DNA from: an uncultured Lachnospiraceae bacterium
GTDB lineage: Bacteria > Bacillota > Clostridia > Lachnospirales > Lachnospiraceae
Length of the DNA stretch: 64,000 nucleotides
NCBI GenBank assembly: GCA_959022495.1
Contig: CAUEYX010000007.1
Location: 47,940 to 111,939 of the forward strand
Reading direction: 5' to 3'
Shown: positions 9,075-17,081 of the stretch, piece after piece
Layout of the letters: each line of letters begins with the position of its first letter
Position numbering within the stretch: the first letter of the stretch is position 1
The notes under the pieces: model-generated
Seen by the model: the letters and a program-made list of their open reading frames with translations, nothing else
The model's database searches: none
What the model was told of the DNA's origin: nothing
Position numbers and translations under genes: made by a program

Positions 9075-9347
9075 AAATTGCAGTTCTTTGGTCAAGCCCG
9101 AACAGCGATGGTCTGACAGCATCCGCGAAGGATCGATTCATTTCCGGATTACAATGCGCTGGTGCGCAGATCGATGAGATCCATCTCAACAGACTGTATG
9201 GAAGAGACGCTGAAGCATATGGGGATGAGAGCCTATGACCGCATCCCGGTCATCCGCTATAACAAGGACTACATGCTGCCCGCGCTGGAAAAAGCAGGAG
9301 CAACCTATGCCAAACGCATTGTGGATGGATTCGACATGCAGTATTGA
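9071..9347 (+). pseudogene. NAD(P)H-dependent oxidoreductase remnant (internal deletion and frameshift)
   Basis: The ATG at 9071 overlaps the UvrA2 stop and begins a flavodoxin-fold N-terminus ([18 protein letters not shown]) that reaches about residue 42. It then runs out of frame to a stop at 9236. A different frame, open to 9347, encodes what looks like the C-terminus of the same family (MEETLKHMGMRAYDRIPVIR...ALEKAGATYAKRI). The central ~100 residues with the flavin and cysteine region are missing. The simplest reading is an internal deletion near 9190-9200 that also shifted the frame. Loss of function is inferred. Confidence 0.75.
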
Positions 9348-9409
9348 TGAAAAAGCATTATCAAGAAGTTGGAAGATGAATTATATTTCATTTTTAGGAG
9401 GGCGAAGAA

Positions 9410-10000
9410 ATGTTGCACAAAGTAAAACTAACGGTAATTGACAAGAAACTGTATCCAGAGCTTCAGGCGCAGTACTGCGCTGACCCGGATTCCGGCGTCT
9501 GTCCATGTTACAATGTAGGAGATGAGTTTATCTTCGAACGTTACGGGACAGCCGACGATTTCTGGCATATGGGATTAAATACCCTGAAGCAGACAGTAAA
9601 TACGGCAGACGGTGTTGCCGGAGGCACAGAATTCCCGCACTGTTCGGAAGCGTGGGACGCGATCTCCCGCTATATTTATACCGGTCTTCAGGGCGGCTCT
9701 ATCATGCGCGGGTGGATGAACGACGAGAGAGTGATGATCGCCTGCTGCTCTGACGGAACAAGACCCGTCATCTTCAAGATCGAGAGACTGGACTACAAAG
9801 CAGTATACATGGAAAATCTCTCTGACGCGGATATGCGGTCCGCTCTGCAATCTGCTTTCGAAAAAGCAGAAGGCGTGGAGCACGTCGCTTTCCGGGAAGA
9901 ATATGCCGAAGTATACATGAATGATGATGTGCCGGATGCAACGATCAGAAACATGATAGAAGGCTGCGGAGAGTGCCACATTCTGAAGATCGATCAATAA
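9410..10000 (+). CDS. TIGR04076-like protein with a C-terminal ferredoxin-like extension
   Basis: The 196-residue product starts with a cysteine-bearing domain of about 115 residues (YCADPDSGVCPCYNVGDEF...FPHCSEAWDAI...MIACCSDGTRPVIFKIERL), which resembles the TIGR04076 family of unknown function. The last ~70 residues (KAVYMENLSDADMRSALQS...EVYMNDDVPDATIRNMIEGC) alternate strands and helices in a beta-alpha-beta-beta-alpha-beta pattern, like heavy-metal-associated domains but without a CxxC. TIGR04076 proteins are often near 90 residues, so this is a two-domain form. RBS AGGAGG precedes ATG 9410. The gene converges on the AraC regulator with a 7-bp overlap at 9994-10000. Confidence 0.7.
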   Translation: MLHKVKLTVIDKKLYPELQAQYCADPDSGVCPCYNVGDEFIFERYGTADDFWHMGLNTLKQTVNTADGVAGGTEFPHCSEAWDAISRYIYTGLQGGSIMRGWMNDERVMIACCSDGTRPVIFKIERLDYKAVYMENLSDADMRSALQSAFEKAEGVEHVAFREEYAEVYMNDDVPDATIRNMIEGCGECHILKIDQ

Positions 10001-10884
10001 GTCCGATTCTTCCGATATTCTCTCGGTGTTACGCCCACAGCAATCTTAAATTGCTTCGCAAAATAGCTGGGAGTATCGAACCCGCACAGAGCGCTGATCT
10101 CGCTGATCGGAAGGTCTGTGCGGGCAAGCTGGTCTGCTGCCGCGGCGATCCTGCGGTGGAGAAGATACTGCATGGGCGTCATATGGATGGTCCTGGAAAA
10201 TGCCCTCTGGCACTCTCTGACACAGATCCCGGCAACGGAAGCAAGGTGAGCGATGGTGACCGGCTCTGCATAATGGTCATCCAGCCATGCGATCATCTCT
10301 TTTACACGGAGTTCCCTCTGACCGGCAGGCCGTTCCGGTATCTTCGCGCTGTACTTGCGCAGCAGGAGCAGGATACGGGAGAGCGCGTCACGGGCATCGA
10401 ACTCATATCCATCCTGCCTTAGCCCACATGAGGAAAATGCTTTCTCGAATAAGCAGATAAACTCTTCCCGCACCGGATCGTCAGAGCGAAGCGTCAGCGC
10501 AGAGCATCCTGATTCTGTGAAAGGCTGGACATACCGCAGATCAAACACGCTTCCCGGAGCGCCTGATATGACAGCCGGGTCAAATACCATCGATTGAAAA
10601 TGACAGAGTTTTCCTGCCGGACAGGAAACTCCGTGCAGCACATCTGAGTTGATGAAGCAAATATCTCCGGGACGAAGATCTGGCCCATAATCCGCAAATG
10701 TAAGATGCGCACTTCCTTCTTTTAACAAAAAGATTTCCATCGCATGATGCCAGTGCGGGGGAACCTCCCCTGAAATATACTGACCAAGCTCCCTGTCATA
10801 GATATCACATGAGAAAAGGGGAGTTCCCCGTTCTGATATTTCCCGCCTGTCTTTATCCCGCCGTACATAATATGCTTCCTTCAT
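9994..10884 (-). CDS. AraC-family transcriptional regulator with N-terminal cupin
   Basis: This 296-residue protein has an N-terminal cupin-like sensor (PPHWHHAMEIFLLKEGSAHL...RPGDICFINSDVLHGV, residues ~35-120) and a C-terminal double helix-turn-helix (EPVTIAHLASVAGICVRE..., FDTPSYFAKQFKIAVGVTPREYR). Cupin-AraC proteins usually activate genes in response to a small ligand, often a sugar. No obvious target operon adjoins it, because it faces a TIGR04076-like gene and is followed upstream by 263 bp of unremarkable sequence (10885-11147). Confidence 0.88.
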   Translation of the reverse strand: MKEAYYVRRDKDRREISERGTPLFSCDIYDRELGQYISGEVPPHWHHAMEIFLLKEGSAHLTFADYGPDLRPGDICFINSDVLHGVSCPAGKLCHFQSMVFDPAVISGAPGSVFDLRYVQPFTESGCSALTLRSDDPVREEFICLFEKAFSSCGLRQDGYEFDARDALSRILLLLRKYSAKIPERPAGQRELRVKEMIAWLDDHYAEPVTIAHLASVAGICVRECQRAFSRTIHMTPMQYLLHRRIAAAADQLARTDLPISEISALCGFDTPSYFAKQFKIAVGVTPREYRKNRTY

Positions 10885-11147
10885 CGTTTCCTATCCCTTC
10901 CGTATGTCGCTTTTCTTCTATTAGCATCCTGCCTTTACATCGGAGACATGCCCACAGATATGCAGTGCGCCGATTCTGCGTCAATGTCATCCGGAATGGC
11001 AGGATGGAATCCGTCCGTCATGCTGTGCCCCGAAGCTGACTACATCTTTCATTCTCCGGAAGAGGTCATAGAGACATTTACTGATAGCCGTCCTCTTTGA
11101 TATGGGAGTGCGAGGCACCAGCTTTTGATATAGATATCATCTGTATC

Positions 11148-11690
11148 TTACACGTATGAGATATTATTCGAACCCTTCTTGCGTTCTCCAAAAGCAATGT
11201 CCGCATATCCGAGCGCTACGATAACAAGCGGTTCATATCCTTCCGGAAATGACAGCGCTGATCTGATCGGTTCCTGTGTAAGCGCCATGACCGGACCCAT
11301 CATAAAGCGGGAGCCGATCCCCAGCTCTGTCGCGGCAAGGATCATATTTTCGGCAGCACAGGATACGTTTGCCATGTTAAATCCCATCTCATTATTGCCG
11401 CCCGGAGCGGAGAGCACAACAAATGCCTGTGCGTTTCGGACTGCGTTGTACCCCGGGGTATTCGCCATCTTCTCCGCAAATTCATTTCCGCTGTGTTTCA
11501 TCATCTCAATCGTCATCTTATTGATCGTATCCAGGAGAGCGGTGTCCGTGATCACCGTAAAATGTACCTTCCCGAAGATCGGCGCGTAATTTCCTGCTCC
11601 CACGATCGCATCAATATTCTCTCTGTCAAGAGATGTGGAGAGAAATGTCTCCGGGCTCTTTCTTACTTTGATCGTCTGAATCGTATTCAT
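11148..11690 (-). CDS. Nitroreductase-family protein
   Basis: The 180-residue protein is a nitroreductase-type flavoenzyme (FMN-dependent NAD(P)H oxidoreductase). Visible features are an N-terminal RKSPETF segment (the family usually has RRSxRxF), NMANVSCAAENMILAATELGIGSRF in the FMN-binding helix, and a C-terminal EPLVIVALGY strand. RBS GGAGG precedes ATG 11690. It is divergent from an HxlR-type regulator, the usual arrangement for electrophile- or quinone-responsive nitroreductases. A perfect inverted repeat lies between the two genes. Confidence 0.87.
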   Translation of the reverse strand: MNTIQTIKVRKSPETFLSTSLDRENIDAIVGAGNYAPIFGKVHFTVITDTALLDTINKMTIEMMKHSGNEFAEKMANTPGYNAVRNAQAFVVLSAPGGNNEMGFNMANVSCAAENMILAATELGIGSRFMMGPVMALTQEPIRSALSFPEGYEPLVIVALGYADIAFGERKKGSNNISYV

Positions 11691-11740
11691 TGTTCAATCC
11701 TCCATTTATGTATTTCCACATCATAAAAAGATATGGTATG

Positions 11741-11764
11741 ATTATCATACTACGTTATGATAAT
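11741..11764. promoter_or_regulatory. Inverted repeat between nitroreductase and hxlR-like gene
   Basis: ATTATCATA (11741-11749) and TATGATAAT (11756-11764) are perfect inverted arms around a 6-bp centre. They lie in the 139-bp divergent intergenic region. This is the expected place and size for the HxlR dimer operator. Confidence 0.6.
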
Positions 11765-11829
11765 GAATCAAGTACGCAGAAAATATAGACGTAGTACGAA
11801 AAAAGATACCGAGAAAAGGCGGAAATAAA

Positions 11830-12189
11830 ATGATCACATTAGAAGAATTTGAACACGGTATAAAAACAGCCGATCCCACAGAAAACTGTCCTGTAGCAAA
11901 GACATTAGAGCTCTTAAGCGGAAAATGGACCTCAAGGATCATCTTCGAACTGCAGAAGTCAGAGACCATCCGCTTTGGTCAGCTCAAACGAAACCTCAAA
12001 GATATCACTAACACGATGCTGTCATCTACACTTAAGTCACTGGAGGACGCAGGACTTGTAAAACGACAGCAGTTCGACGAAATGCCGGTGAGGGTAGAGT
12101 ATTCCCTTACGCAGGCGGGCAGGGAGATGCTTCCCATCTACTATGAGATGGCAAAGTGGGGCAGCAGGCATTTCCATATTGCTCTGTAA
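11830..12189 (+). CDS. HxlR-family (DUF24) transcriptional regulator
   Basis: This 119-residue winged-helix protein contains NCPVAKTLELLSGKW near the N-terminus and a recognition-helix region (RFGQLKRNLKDITNTMLSST) followed by the wing. Cys20, just before the conserved GKW segment, matches the redox-sensing cysteine of YodB/HypR-type members, which respond to quinones, aldehydes or disulfide stress. It probably represses the divergent nitroreductase and itself through the inverted repeat at 11741-11764. The macrodomain-sirtuin pair starts 175 bp downstream on the same strand, behind a separate palindrome. Confidence 0.9.
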   Translation: MITLEEFEHGIKTADPTENCPVAKTLELLSGKWTSRIIFELQKSETIRFGQLKRNLKDITNTMLSSTLKSLEDAGLVKRQQFDEMPVRVEYSLTQAGREMLPIYYEMAKWGSRHFHIAL

Positions 12190-12233
12190 CAGGCTGACTT
12201 TTGCAAAGAAAGATTAACTTCAGCAAAAGCGGA

Positions 12234-12255
12234 ATAGTTACCTGAAGGTAACTAT
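12234..12255. promoter_or_regulatory. Perfect 22-bp palindrome upstream of macrodomain-sirtuin genes
   Basis: ATAGTTACCT-GA-AGGTAACTAT has 10-bp perfect arms with a 2-bp centre and no following T-tract. It sits 110 bp before the macrodomain start and 45 bp after hxlR. It is best read as a dimeric operator; GTTAC...GTAAC half-sites are reminiscent of HxlR/YodB-type sites, which is an inference. Confidence 0.5.
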
Positions 12256-12364
12256 ACCACAATAATGTGCGTACTTTACCCCGTCCACCCATGGCAGTAT
12301 GATAATCACAGAAGATACCCATAAATAAAATGAATTTAACAGTCTTTGATAGGAGGGATGAGAA

Positions 12365-13144
12365 GTGACGCACCGTGAAAAACGAGAATTTCTGATCAGG
12401 GAATTACTCTCAGAATTTCCACAATACAGCGATCTGGATCTGCCGGACGATGAGAGCGGGCAGAAAAGGTTTCTCCGAAGCTTGATGAATATCCGCCCTC
12501 CACGCCCCACAAGCGGCAGATTTCTTCAAATTCAGGATGAATATTTAAGCGAAGAGGTGAATGCCAGAGGAGTCGTTGACAGTGAGCTGCTGCCGGCAGT
12601 GCCCTTTGACAGGCGCCTGGCACTCTGGCGTGGAGACATTACAACGCTTAAGATTGATGCGATTGTAAATGCCGCGAACAGTGCTTTAAGAGGATGCTTT
12701 GTACCGTGTCATTCCTGTGTGGATAATATCATCCACAGCGTCAGCGGCATACAGCTCCGTCTGGACTGTGGCAGGATCATGCAGAAGCAGGGATATGACG
12801 AGCCGCCGGGCAGGGCAAAAATCACGCCTGCATACAATCTCCCATCCCGGTATGTGATTCATACTGTGGGCCCCATTGTGTCAGGAAATCTTACGGAAAC
12901 ACATAGCAGACAGCTGGCGGACTGCTACCGGTCGTGTTTAAAAGCGGCCGCTGACAACGGCTTAAAAAGCATCGCGTTCTGCTGCATCTCTACAGGGGAG
13001 TTTCATTTCCCGCACAAAAATGCGGCAGAGACCGCTGTGCGCGCAGTGATTGAATTTTTAAATATGGACTCACGGATAGAAAAGGTGGTATTTAATGTTT
13101 TCAAGCAGGAAGATTACGACATTTACAGGGAACTGCTCGGATAA
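12365..13144 (+). CDS. Zinc-type macrodomain protein (predicted ADP-ribosyl hydrolase)
   Basis: The 259-residue protein starts at GTG 12365, 8 nt after AGGAGG (12351-12356). After an ~80-residue helical N-terminus it carries a macrodomain with RGDITTL (90-95), VNAANS (101-106) and the phosphate loop ISTGEFHFP (208-216). The stretch GCFVPCHSCVDNIIHSVSG (110-128) matches the Cys/His zinc motif of Zn-macrodomains found beside SirTM sirtuins, where the macrodomain removes ADP-ribose that the sirtuin adds. The next gene is exactly such a sirtuin and overlaps this one by 50 bp, implying tight translational coupling. Hydrolase activity is inferred from the family. Confidence 0.88.
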   Translation: MTHREKREFLIRELLSEFPQYSDLDLPDDESGQKRFLRSLMNIRPPRPTSGRFLQIQDEYLSEEVNARGVVDSELLPAVPFDRRLALWRGDITTLKIDAIVNAANSALRGCFVPCHSCVDNIIHSVSGIQLRLDCGRIMQKQGYDEPPGRAKITPAYNLPSRYVIHTVGPIVSGNLTETHSRQLADCYRSCLKAAADNGLKSIAFCCISTGEFHFPHKNAAETAVRAVIEFLNMDSRIEKVVFNVFKQEDYDIYRELLG

Positions 13145-13988
13145 GCTTCAAAGGTTCTGCGAATGGCTTCAGGAGGCGGACGCGGTTGTGATTGGAGCGG
13201 GCGCAGGCCTGTCCGCCTCAGCAGGTTTTACGTACACAGGAAAGAGGTTTCATGAAAATTTTTCGGATTTTATTTCAAAATATGGATTCACTGATATGTA
13301 TTCCGGCGGCTTTTATCCATTTCCCAGCCTGGAAGAACATTGGGCGTACTGGTCCAGATATATTTTGATAAACCGCTATAAGGATGAAGACAATGGAACA
13401 TACAAAGCGCTTTTTAAGCTTGTAAAGGATAAGGATTATTTTGTGCTGACTACCAATGTGGACCATCAGTTTCAAAAGGCCGGATTTGACAAAAAGAGGC
13501 TGTTCTATACGCAGGGCGATTACGGACTGCTTCAGTGCGGCGGTCCCTGCCATCACGCGGTCTATGACAATGAAACGGTTATCCTTGAAATGAACAGGCG
13601 GCAGGCGGATATGAAAATACCTTCTGACCTGATTCCATACTGCCCGCGCTGTGGCAGGCCAATGACCATGAATCTAAGGGCAGATGACAGTTTTGTTCAG
13701 GATGACGGCTGGTATCGGGCAGAGGAACGATATACAGATTTCATACGCGGGCACAGAGGTCTTCGGGTGCTTTTTTTAGAGCTGGGGGTTGGATTCAACA
13801 CACCGGGCATCATCAAATATCCTTTTTGGCAGATGGCTTATGACAATCCGCATGCCCGATATGTTTGTATCAATTATGGGGAATCTTTTGTCCCGGAGGA
13901 GATCAAGGGAAAATCTGTCTGCCTCCAGGATGATATCAAAGAAGTGCTGCAGGCGCTGTCAGATAAGAACCGCCTGGCAGCTATATAA
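13095..13988 (+). CDS. SirTM-class sirtuin (predicted protein ADP-ribosyltransferase)
   Basis: This 297-residue protein has the sirtuin core in class M form. GAGAGLSASAGFTYTGKRF (34-52) replaces the canonical GAGxSxxSGIPxFR, TTNVDHQF (119-126) replaces TQNID, and Gln140 (YTQGDYG) stands where deacetylating sirtuins have the catalytic histidine. Zinc ligands are Cys148, Cys152, Cys183 and Cys186. SirTM proteins described in staphylococci and streptococci mono-ADP-ribosylate a lipoylated GcvH-like protein and pair with a macrodomain. The start ATG 13095 lies inside the macrodomain gene behind AAAGGTGG. Neither GcvH-L nor a lipoate ligase is in the window, so the target is unknown. Confidence 0.88.
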   Translation: MFSSRKITTFTGNCSDKLQRFCEWLQEADAVVIGAGAGLSASAGFTYTGKRFHENFSDFISKYGFTDMYSGGFYPFPSLEEHWAYWSRYILINRYKDEDNGTYKALFKLVKDKDYFVLTTNVDHQFQKAGFDKKRLFYTQGDYGLLQCGGPCHHAVYDNETVILEMNRRQADMKIPSDLIPYCPRCGRPMTMNLRADDSFVQDDGWYRAEERYTDFIRGHRGLRVLFLELGVGFNTPGIIKYPFWQMAYDNPHARYVCINYGESFVPEEIKGKSVCLQDDIKEVLQALSDKNRLAAI

Positions 13989-14109
13989 ATTGCCGGGCAT
14001 CTGTATCTGCGGATAAAAGACAAGTGATAAACTGAATAGATAAAAAGCGGAACTGTCTCTTCCTTTAGTTCTTCCCACCGCCCGTTGATCTTCATCACTT
14101 TATACCGCT

Positions 14110-14298
14110 CTAGATTCTTTTGGGCAAGTATAGCATAATTGGGTTAAACCCGGTTCTTCCCTTATGTGAATAACAGGCCATCAGGCCTGAAAAATCGAAA
14201 TCCTCCAACACATTTTTCAGGGTATATACTGGATCATTATCGGGGAGGCCCAATTCGAAGAAGCTGAAGTTAACCTTGCTTTTGCGCGCCGTGGACGC
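14110..14298 (-). pseudogene. N-terminal transposase fragment (IS1182/DUF772-like)
   Basis: On the minus strand from 14274 to a TAG at 14110-14112, the translation contains FFELGLPDNDPVYTLKNVLE and DFSGLMACYSHKGRTGFNPI. This resembles the N-terminal region of IS5/IS1182-type transposases with a DUF772 domain. It has no start codon in place and ends prematurely. A separate frame just beyond (AQKNLERYKVMKINGRWEEL, about 14070-14135) may be another piece of the same element. No terminal repeats were recognised. It occupies most of the 314-bp gap between the sirtuin and the heparinase-like gene. Confidence 0.55.
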
Positions 14299-14302
14299 TG
14301 AT

Positions 14303-16204
14303 TTACTGAATTTCCAATTTCAGATGATCCTTCAGACAGACCTGCACTCGGTATACCTCTTCTCCCCAAACATCCCGCAGTTTGGGATCTGCCAGGGGGA
14401 CGGCCTCTGTCTCCACGGAAGAAGCGCCCGTGAGAGTACACAGAGCGAGGCCTGTAAAACGCAGGGTCCAGGTGTCTTCTGAGATCCGGGATATGGAGGG
14501 CTGTATTTTCGTCATCAGGTTCAGAACAGCGGGAAGATCTCCGTCATAAGAGTCCTCGATGGTGATCGTTTCTCCTTTTGTGAGGGAGACGGACCTTATA
14601 TAGGACCGGATCTGGTCCGCCCCGTCTTTTAACGCAAGCCTCCCCTCGGAGGTCCTGATACATCCGTGGGAAGAACCTGCCATCCGGTAGGCCCCGGCCA
14701 GCTCCATGGTGAGGGCTGCGCGGGTATCGTCCATACAGCAGGATACGCGGGAGGCAGCATACGGCTCTCCCGCCTGCTGGAGAAAGCCGCCAAATGAAGG
14801 TACATTGTGATACTGGCTCTGCATGGTCCAGATCTCGTACCTCTGGTCAGAGAAGGTTTTCTGGCAGTAGGTTTCCACGCCGAGATCTATGAACAGCGGC
14901 GTCTGGTCTTTGCAGACGATAAAAGAGCCTGTATCATTGTGGTTGTGGGAATCTCCATTGTCTCCCGCTTTGACAGCGAGAAGCAGGCGGGCATCCCGGC
15001 TGACCAGCAGTCCGGTGCTCTCAAACCATACATCTTCCGGCATGTCATGCGGGGACTCTTTGTGTGCCCTTCCCGGAGACCGCGTTCCGGTCCGAGTCAT
15101 CTCTTCCCAGTGCATGATCTGCACGATACGGCGGTACAGGCTCTGTTCCTCGGTCAGAAGCCGGTTCTCATCCAGCAGGAAATCAGCCGCCGCGAAGTCT
15201 GAGAGGGCCGAAAGGCCTGTCCGTATTCCGAAAAGATACTCCCCGGCACCTCTCCTTCCCGCATGGAGCGAGCAGTCTGCAAAATTAAGATAACAGTCGT
15301 CTTTGATATGTACCCTGCGGATGTAGTCCGCGATATTTTGGATCTTCGGGCAGTGGAAAATGCCATTGAGAGCGCCCCCTGTCACCCGGTCGAGGATATC
15401 CAGGCAGTGGAAGAGTGAGATCCCGGCCCGGTCATAATACTGGGCTCCCTCATCACAGCAGCCGTCCTCCCCGTATTCATCCAGGAAATAGTCAACGGAA
15501 CGGGCAGCTCTGCGGAGAATCCGTTCTTTGTCATCACGAGGCAGGACGGAGTCCGGTCTTGTGAAAGCTGCCAGGAGAATATTCTGAGTGATCCATACGG
15601 TCCAGTTATTCATCTGGCTTTCCCCGCCGCCCATCCACCAGAAGTGCCTGGTGAGGTAAGGCGTGAAAATGCGCTCACGGAGCCGGTAATTAATATCTTT
15701 GCTGATCAGGGGGCTGATCTGATCCAGAGCCGGCCGCAGCAGATATTCCGCCACTGCGAGGACGGCGCCTGTCTCTCCGGCAAAGAGATCGATGACCGGG
15801 CGGGAGTAGTCGGGCAGCGGTTTCTGGGGCGTGTCCCGGATATAGGTGTTATGCGCGGGGACGCACCAGGTGCCCTCCTCCAGCAGACCGTAGATGCCGT
15901 TGATAATATCTTTCAGAAAGCGCCCCTGATTTTCCGTGCATTCTGCCAGAACCAGGGTGCCGAGAATCCGTCGCCTGGCGAACAGCTTTTCCTCATAACG
16001 GGACCTGTCCCCGCTTTCTGTAAATTCCATATAATCCGAGGCTGTAAGCGGTGGGAAAATATACCCTGTATATTCCCCGCCTGCTTCGATCAGCTGTCTT
16101 TTAAGAGAGCCGGGCAGGGTCTCCCAGGTCTGCCTGTCCAGGATATCCGGGCAGGGGATCAAGTCTTGTATATATTGTGATTTTTCTGTAAGTTCAGTTA
16201 CCAT
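14303..16204 (-). CDS. Heparinase II/III-family protein
   Basis: The 633-residue protein has an N-terminal alpha-helical toroid region (YLTRHFWWMGGGESQMNNWT, CCDEGAQYYDRAG) and a C-terminal heparinase II/III beta-sheet domain (GDNGDSHNHNDTGSFIV, then LFIDLGVETY). The HNHND motif and preceding GD are the family's conserved core, and the helical NNWT/YYDRAG segments hold likely catalytic Asn/Tyr residues. Members cleave uronic-acid polysaccharides or oligosaccharides. I see no signal peptide, so it probably acts in the cytosol on imported oligosaccharides. RBS GGGAG precedes ATG 16204. It is divergent from the fucosidase region, hinting at a glycan-use locus, but no transporter or PTS adjoins it. 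Confidence 0.85.
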   Translation of the reverse strand: MVTELTEKSQYIQDLIPCPDILDRQTWETLPGSLKRQLIEAGGEYTGYIFPPLTASDYMEFTESGDRSRYEEKLFARRRILGTLVLAECTENQGRFLKDIINGIYGLLEEGTWCVPAHNTYIRDTPQKPLPDYSRPVIDLFAGETGAVLAVAEYLLRPALDQISPLISKDINYRLRERIFTPYLTRHFWWMGGGESQMNNWTVWITQNILLAAFTRPDSVLPRDDKERILRRAARSVDYFLDEYGEDGCCDEGAQYYDRAGISLFHCLDILDRVTGGALNGIFHCPKIQNIADYIRRVHIKDDCYLNFADCSLHAGRRGAGEYLFGIRTGLSALSDFAAADFLLDENRLLTEEQSLYRRIVQIMHWEEMTRTGTRSPGRAHKESPHDMPEDVWFESTGLLVSRDARLLLAVKAGDNGDSHNHNDTGSFIVCKDQTPLFIDLGVETYCQKTFSDQRYEIWTMQSQYHNVPSFGGFLQQAGEPYAASRVSCCMDDTRAALTMELAGAYRMAGSSHGCIRTSEGRLALKDGADQIRSYIRSVSLTKGETITIEDSYDGDLPAVLNLMTKIQPSISRISEDTWTLRFTGLALCTLTGASSVETEAVPLADPKLRDVWGEEVYRVQVCLKDHLKLEIQ

Positions 16205-16512
16205 AGTGAAATTCTCCCTGAAATAAAATGTATATTTGAGCCGTCTGCTCTCCTGTATTATTTTACTTTACCAATGGCGGATTACAAGCGCTGAGGATGA
16301 AAAGACAAAAAATCTGTAAATAATACATGCTGTCCTCTTATATGGAAAATACTGTGAGAATAATTAATTGAAATCGTAGGTGAAGGCATAGTAAAGAAAT
16401 TTTCTTATTTTTATAATAAACTCAGTATCAGTCTGCTCTCTGCCCTGTATGTGGCGGGTGGACTGAAATACCCATAGGAAGAAAAGGAGGATGAGAGGAG
16501 GATGAGAAGAAT
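16205..16512. other. Divergent intergenic region
   Basis: About 310 bp separate the heparinase-like gene from the secreted-protein remnant. The segment 16255-16440 is AT-rich and presumably holds divergent promoters, but I could not pick convincing paired hexamers. An AGGAGG at about 16496 belongs to the rightward remnant. Confidence 0.3.
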
Positions 16513-16897
16513 ATGGGCAGACCAGCAGGTATGAAACAAAGAGCGCTGGCGCTGATGCTTTGTGCCGGCATGACGGTTACGCTGGCGCCTGTGACAGCAC
16601 AGGCGGCGGACCCGGTGTCGACGCACATCGCCACCTGCGCAGGGGAGATCTCCGTGGTGGACGGGGTGACCTGGGCTGTTCGGCGTCTTTTCAGGAGTTT
16701 TGGCCTCCAGTTTGAATGAGATGTCCGGGCGCTTAAAGAACGCTCTGGAAAATCTGCGGACGGCATATGAACAGCTTCAGCAGGAAATAGAGAAAGAATG
16801 GGAGGCAGTGACTCACCATGGGATTGCCCATCAAATAGAGAATACGAAAAACGGAGTTCGGTTTACAGCAGTTTTCGACAACAACGCCTTTCGTTAA
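16513..16897 (+). pseudogene. Remnant of a small secreted protein (probable frameshift)
   Basis: The frame from 16513 (or ATG 16531) encodes a clear signal peptide (RALALMLCAGMTVTLAPVTAQAA) and then about 30 residues before a stop near 16719. A second frame, open from 16670 to 16897, continues with GLFGVFSGVLASSLNEMSGR and a coiled-coil stretch (RTAYEQLQQEIEKEWEAV). Joining them by one shift near 16670 gives a plausible ~120-residue exported protein. It may be the decayed N-terminus of a larger surface protein. No family is recognised. Confidence 0.45.
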
Positions 16898-17081
16898 AAA
16901 CCACAAAAAGCGACAAAAAATAAAGAAATATGTCGAAATAGAATCAGATAAAACGGTTCGCTTTCATGTATAATAGACAAAAAATGAGAGGAGTTTAGAA
17001 AAACAGAAGAAAAAACACATAAAGGAGGGAGCGGTTATCTAAAAAAATGACAAGGATTCGAAAAAAATCGATTTTCAAGAG

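Noticed and set aside
10885..11147. Possible small gene between the AraC and nitroreductase genes
   Set aside because: Frames here lack an RBS and conserved features; only a short GATATAGATATC palindrome stands out.
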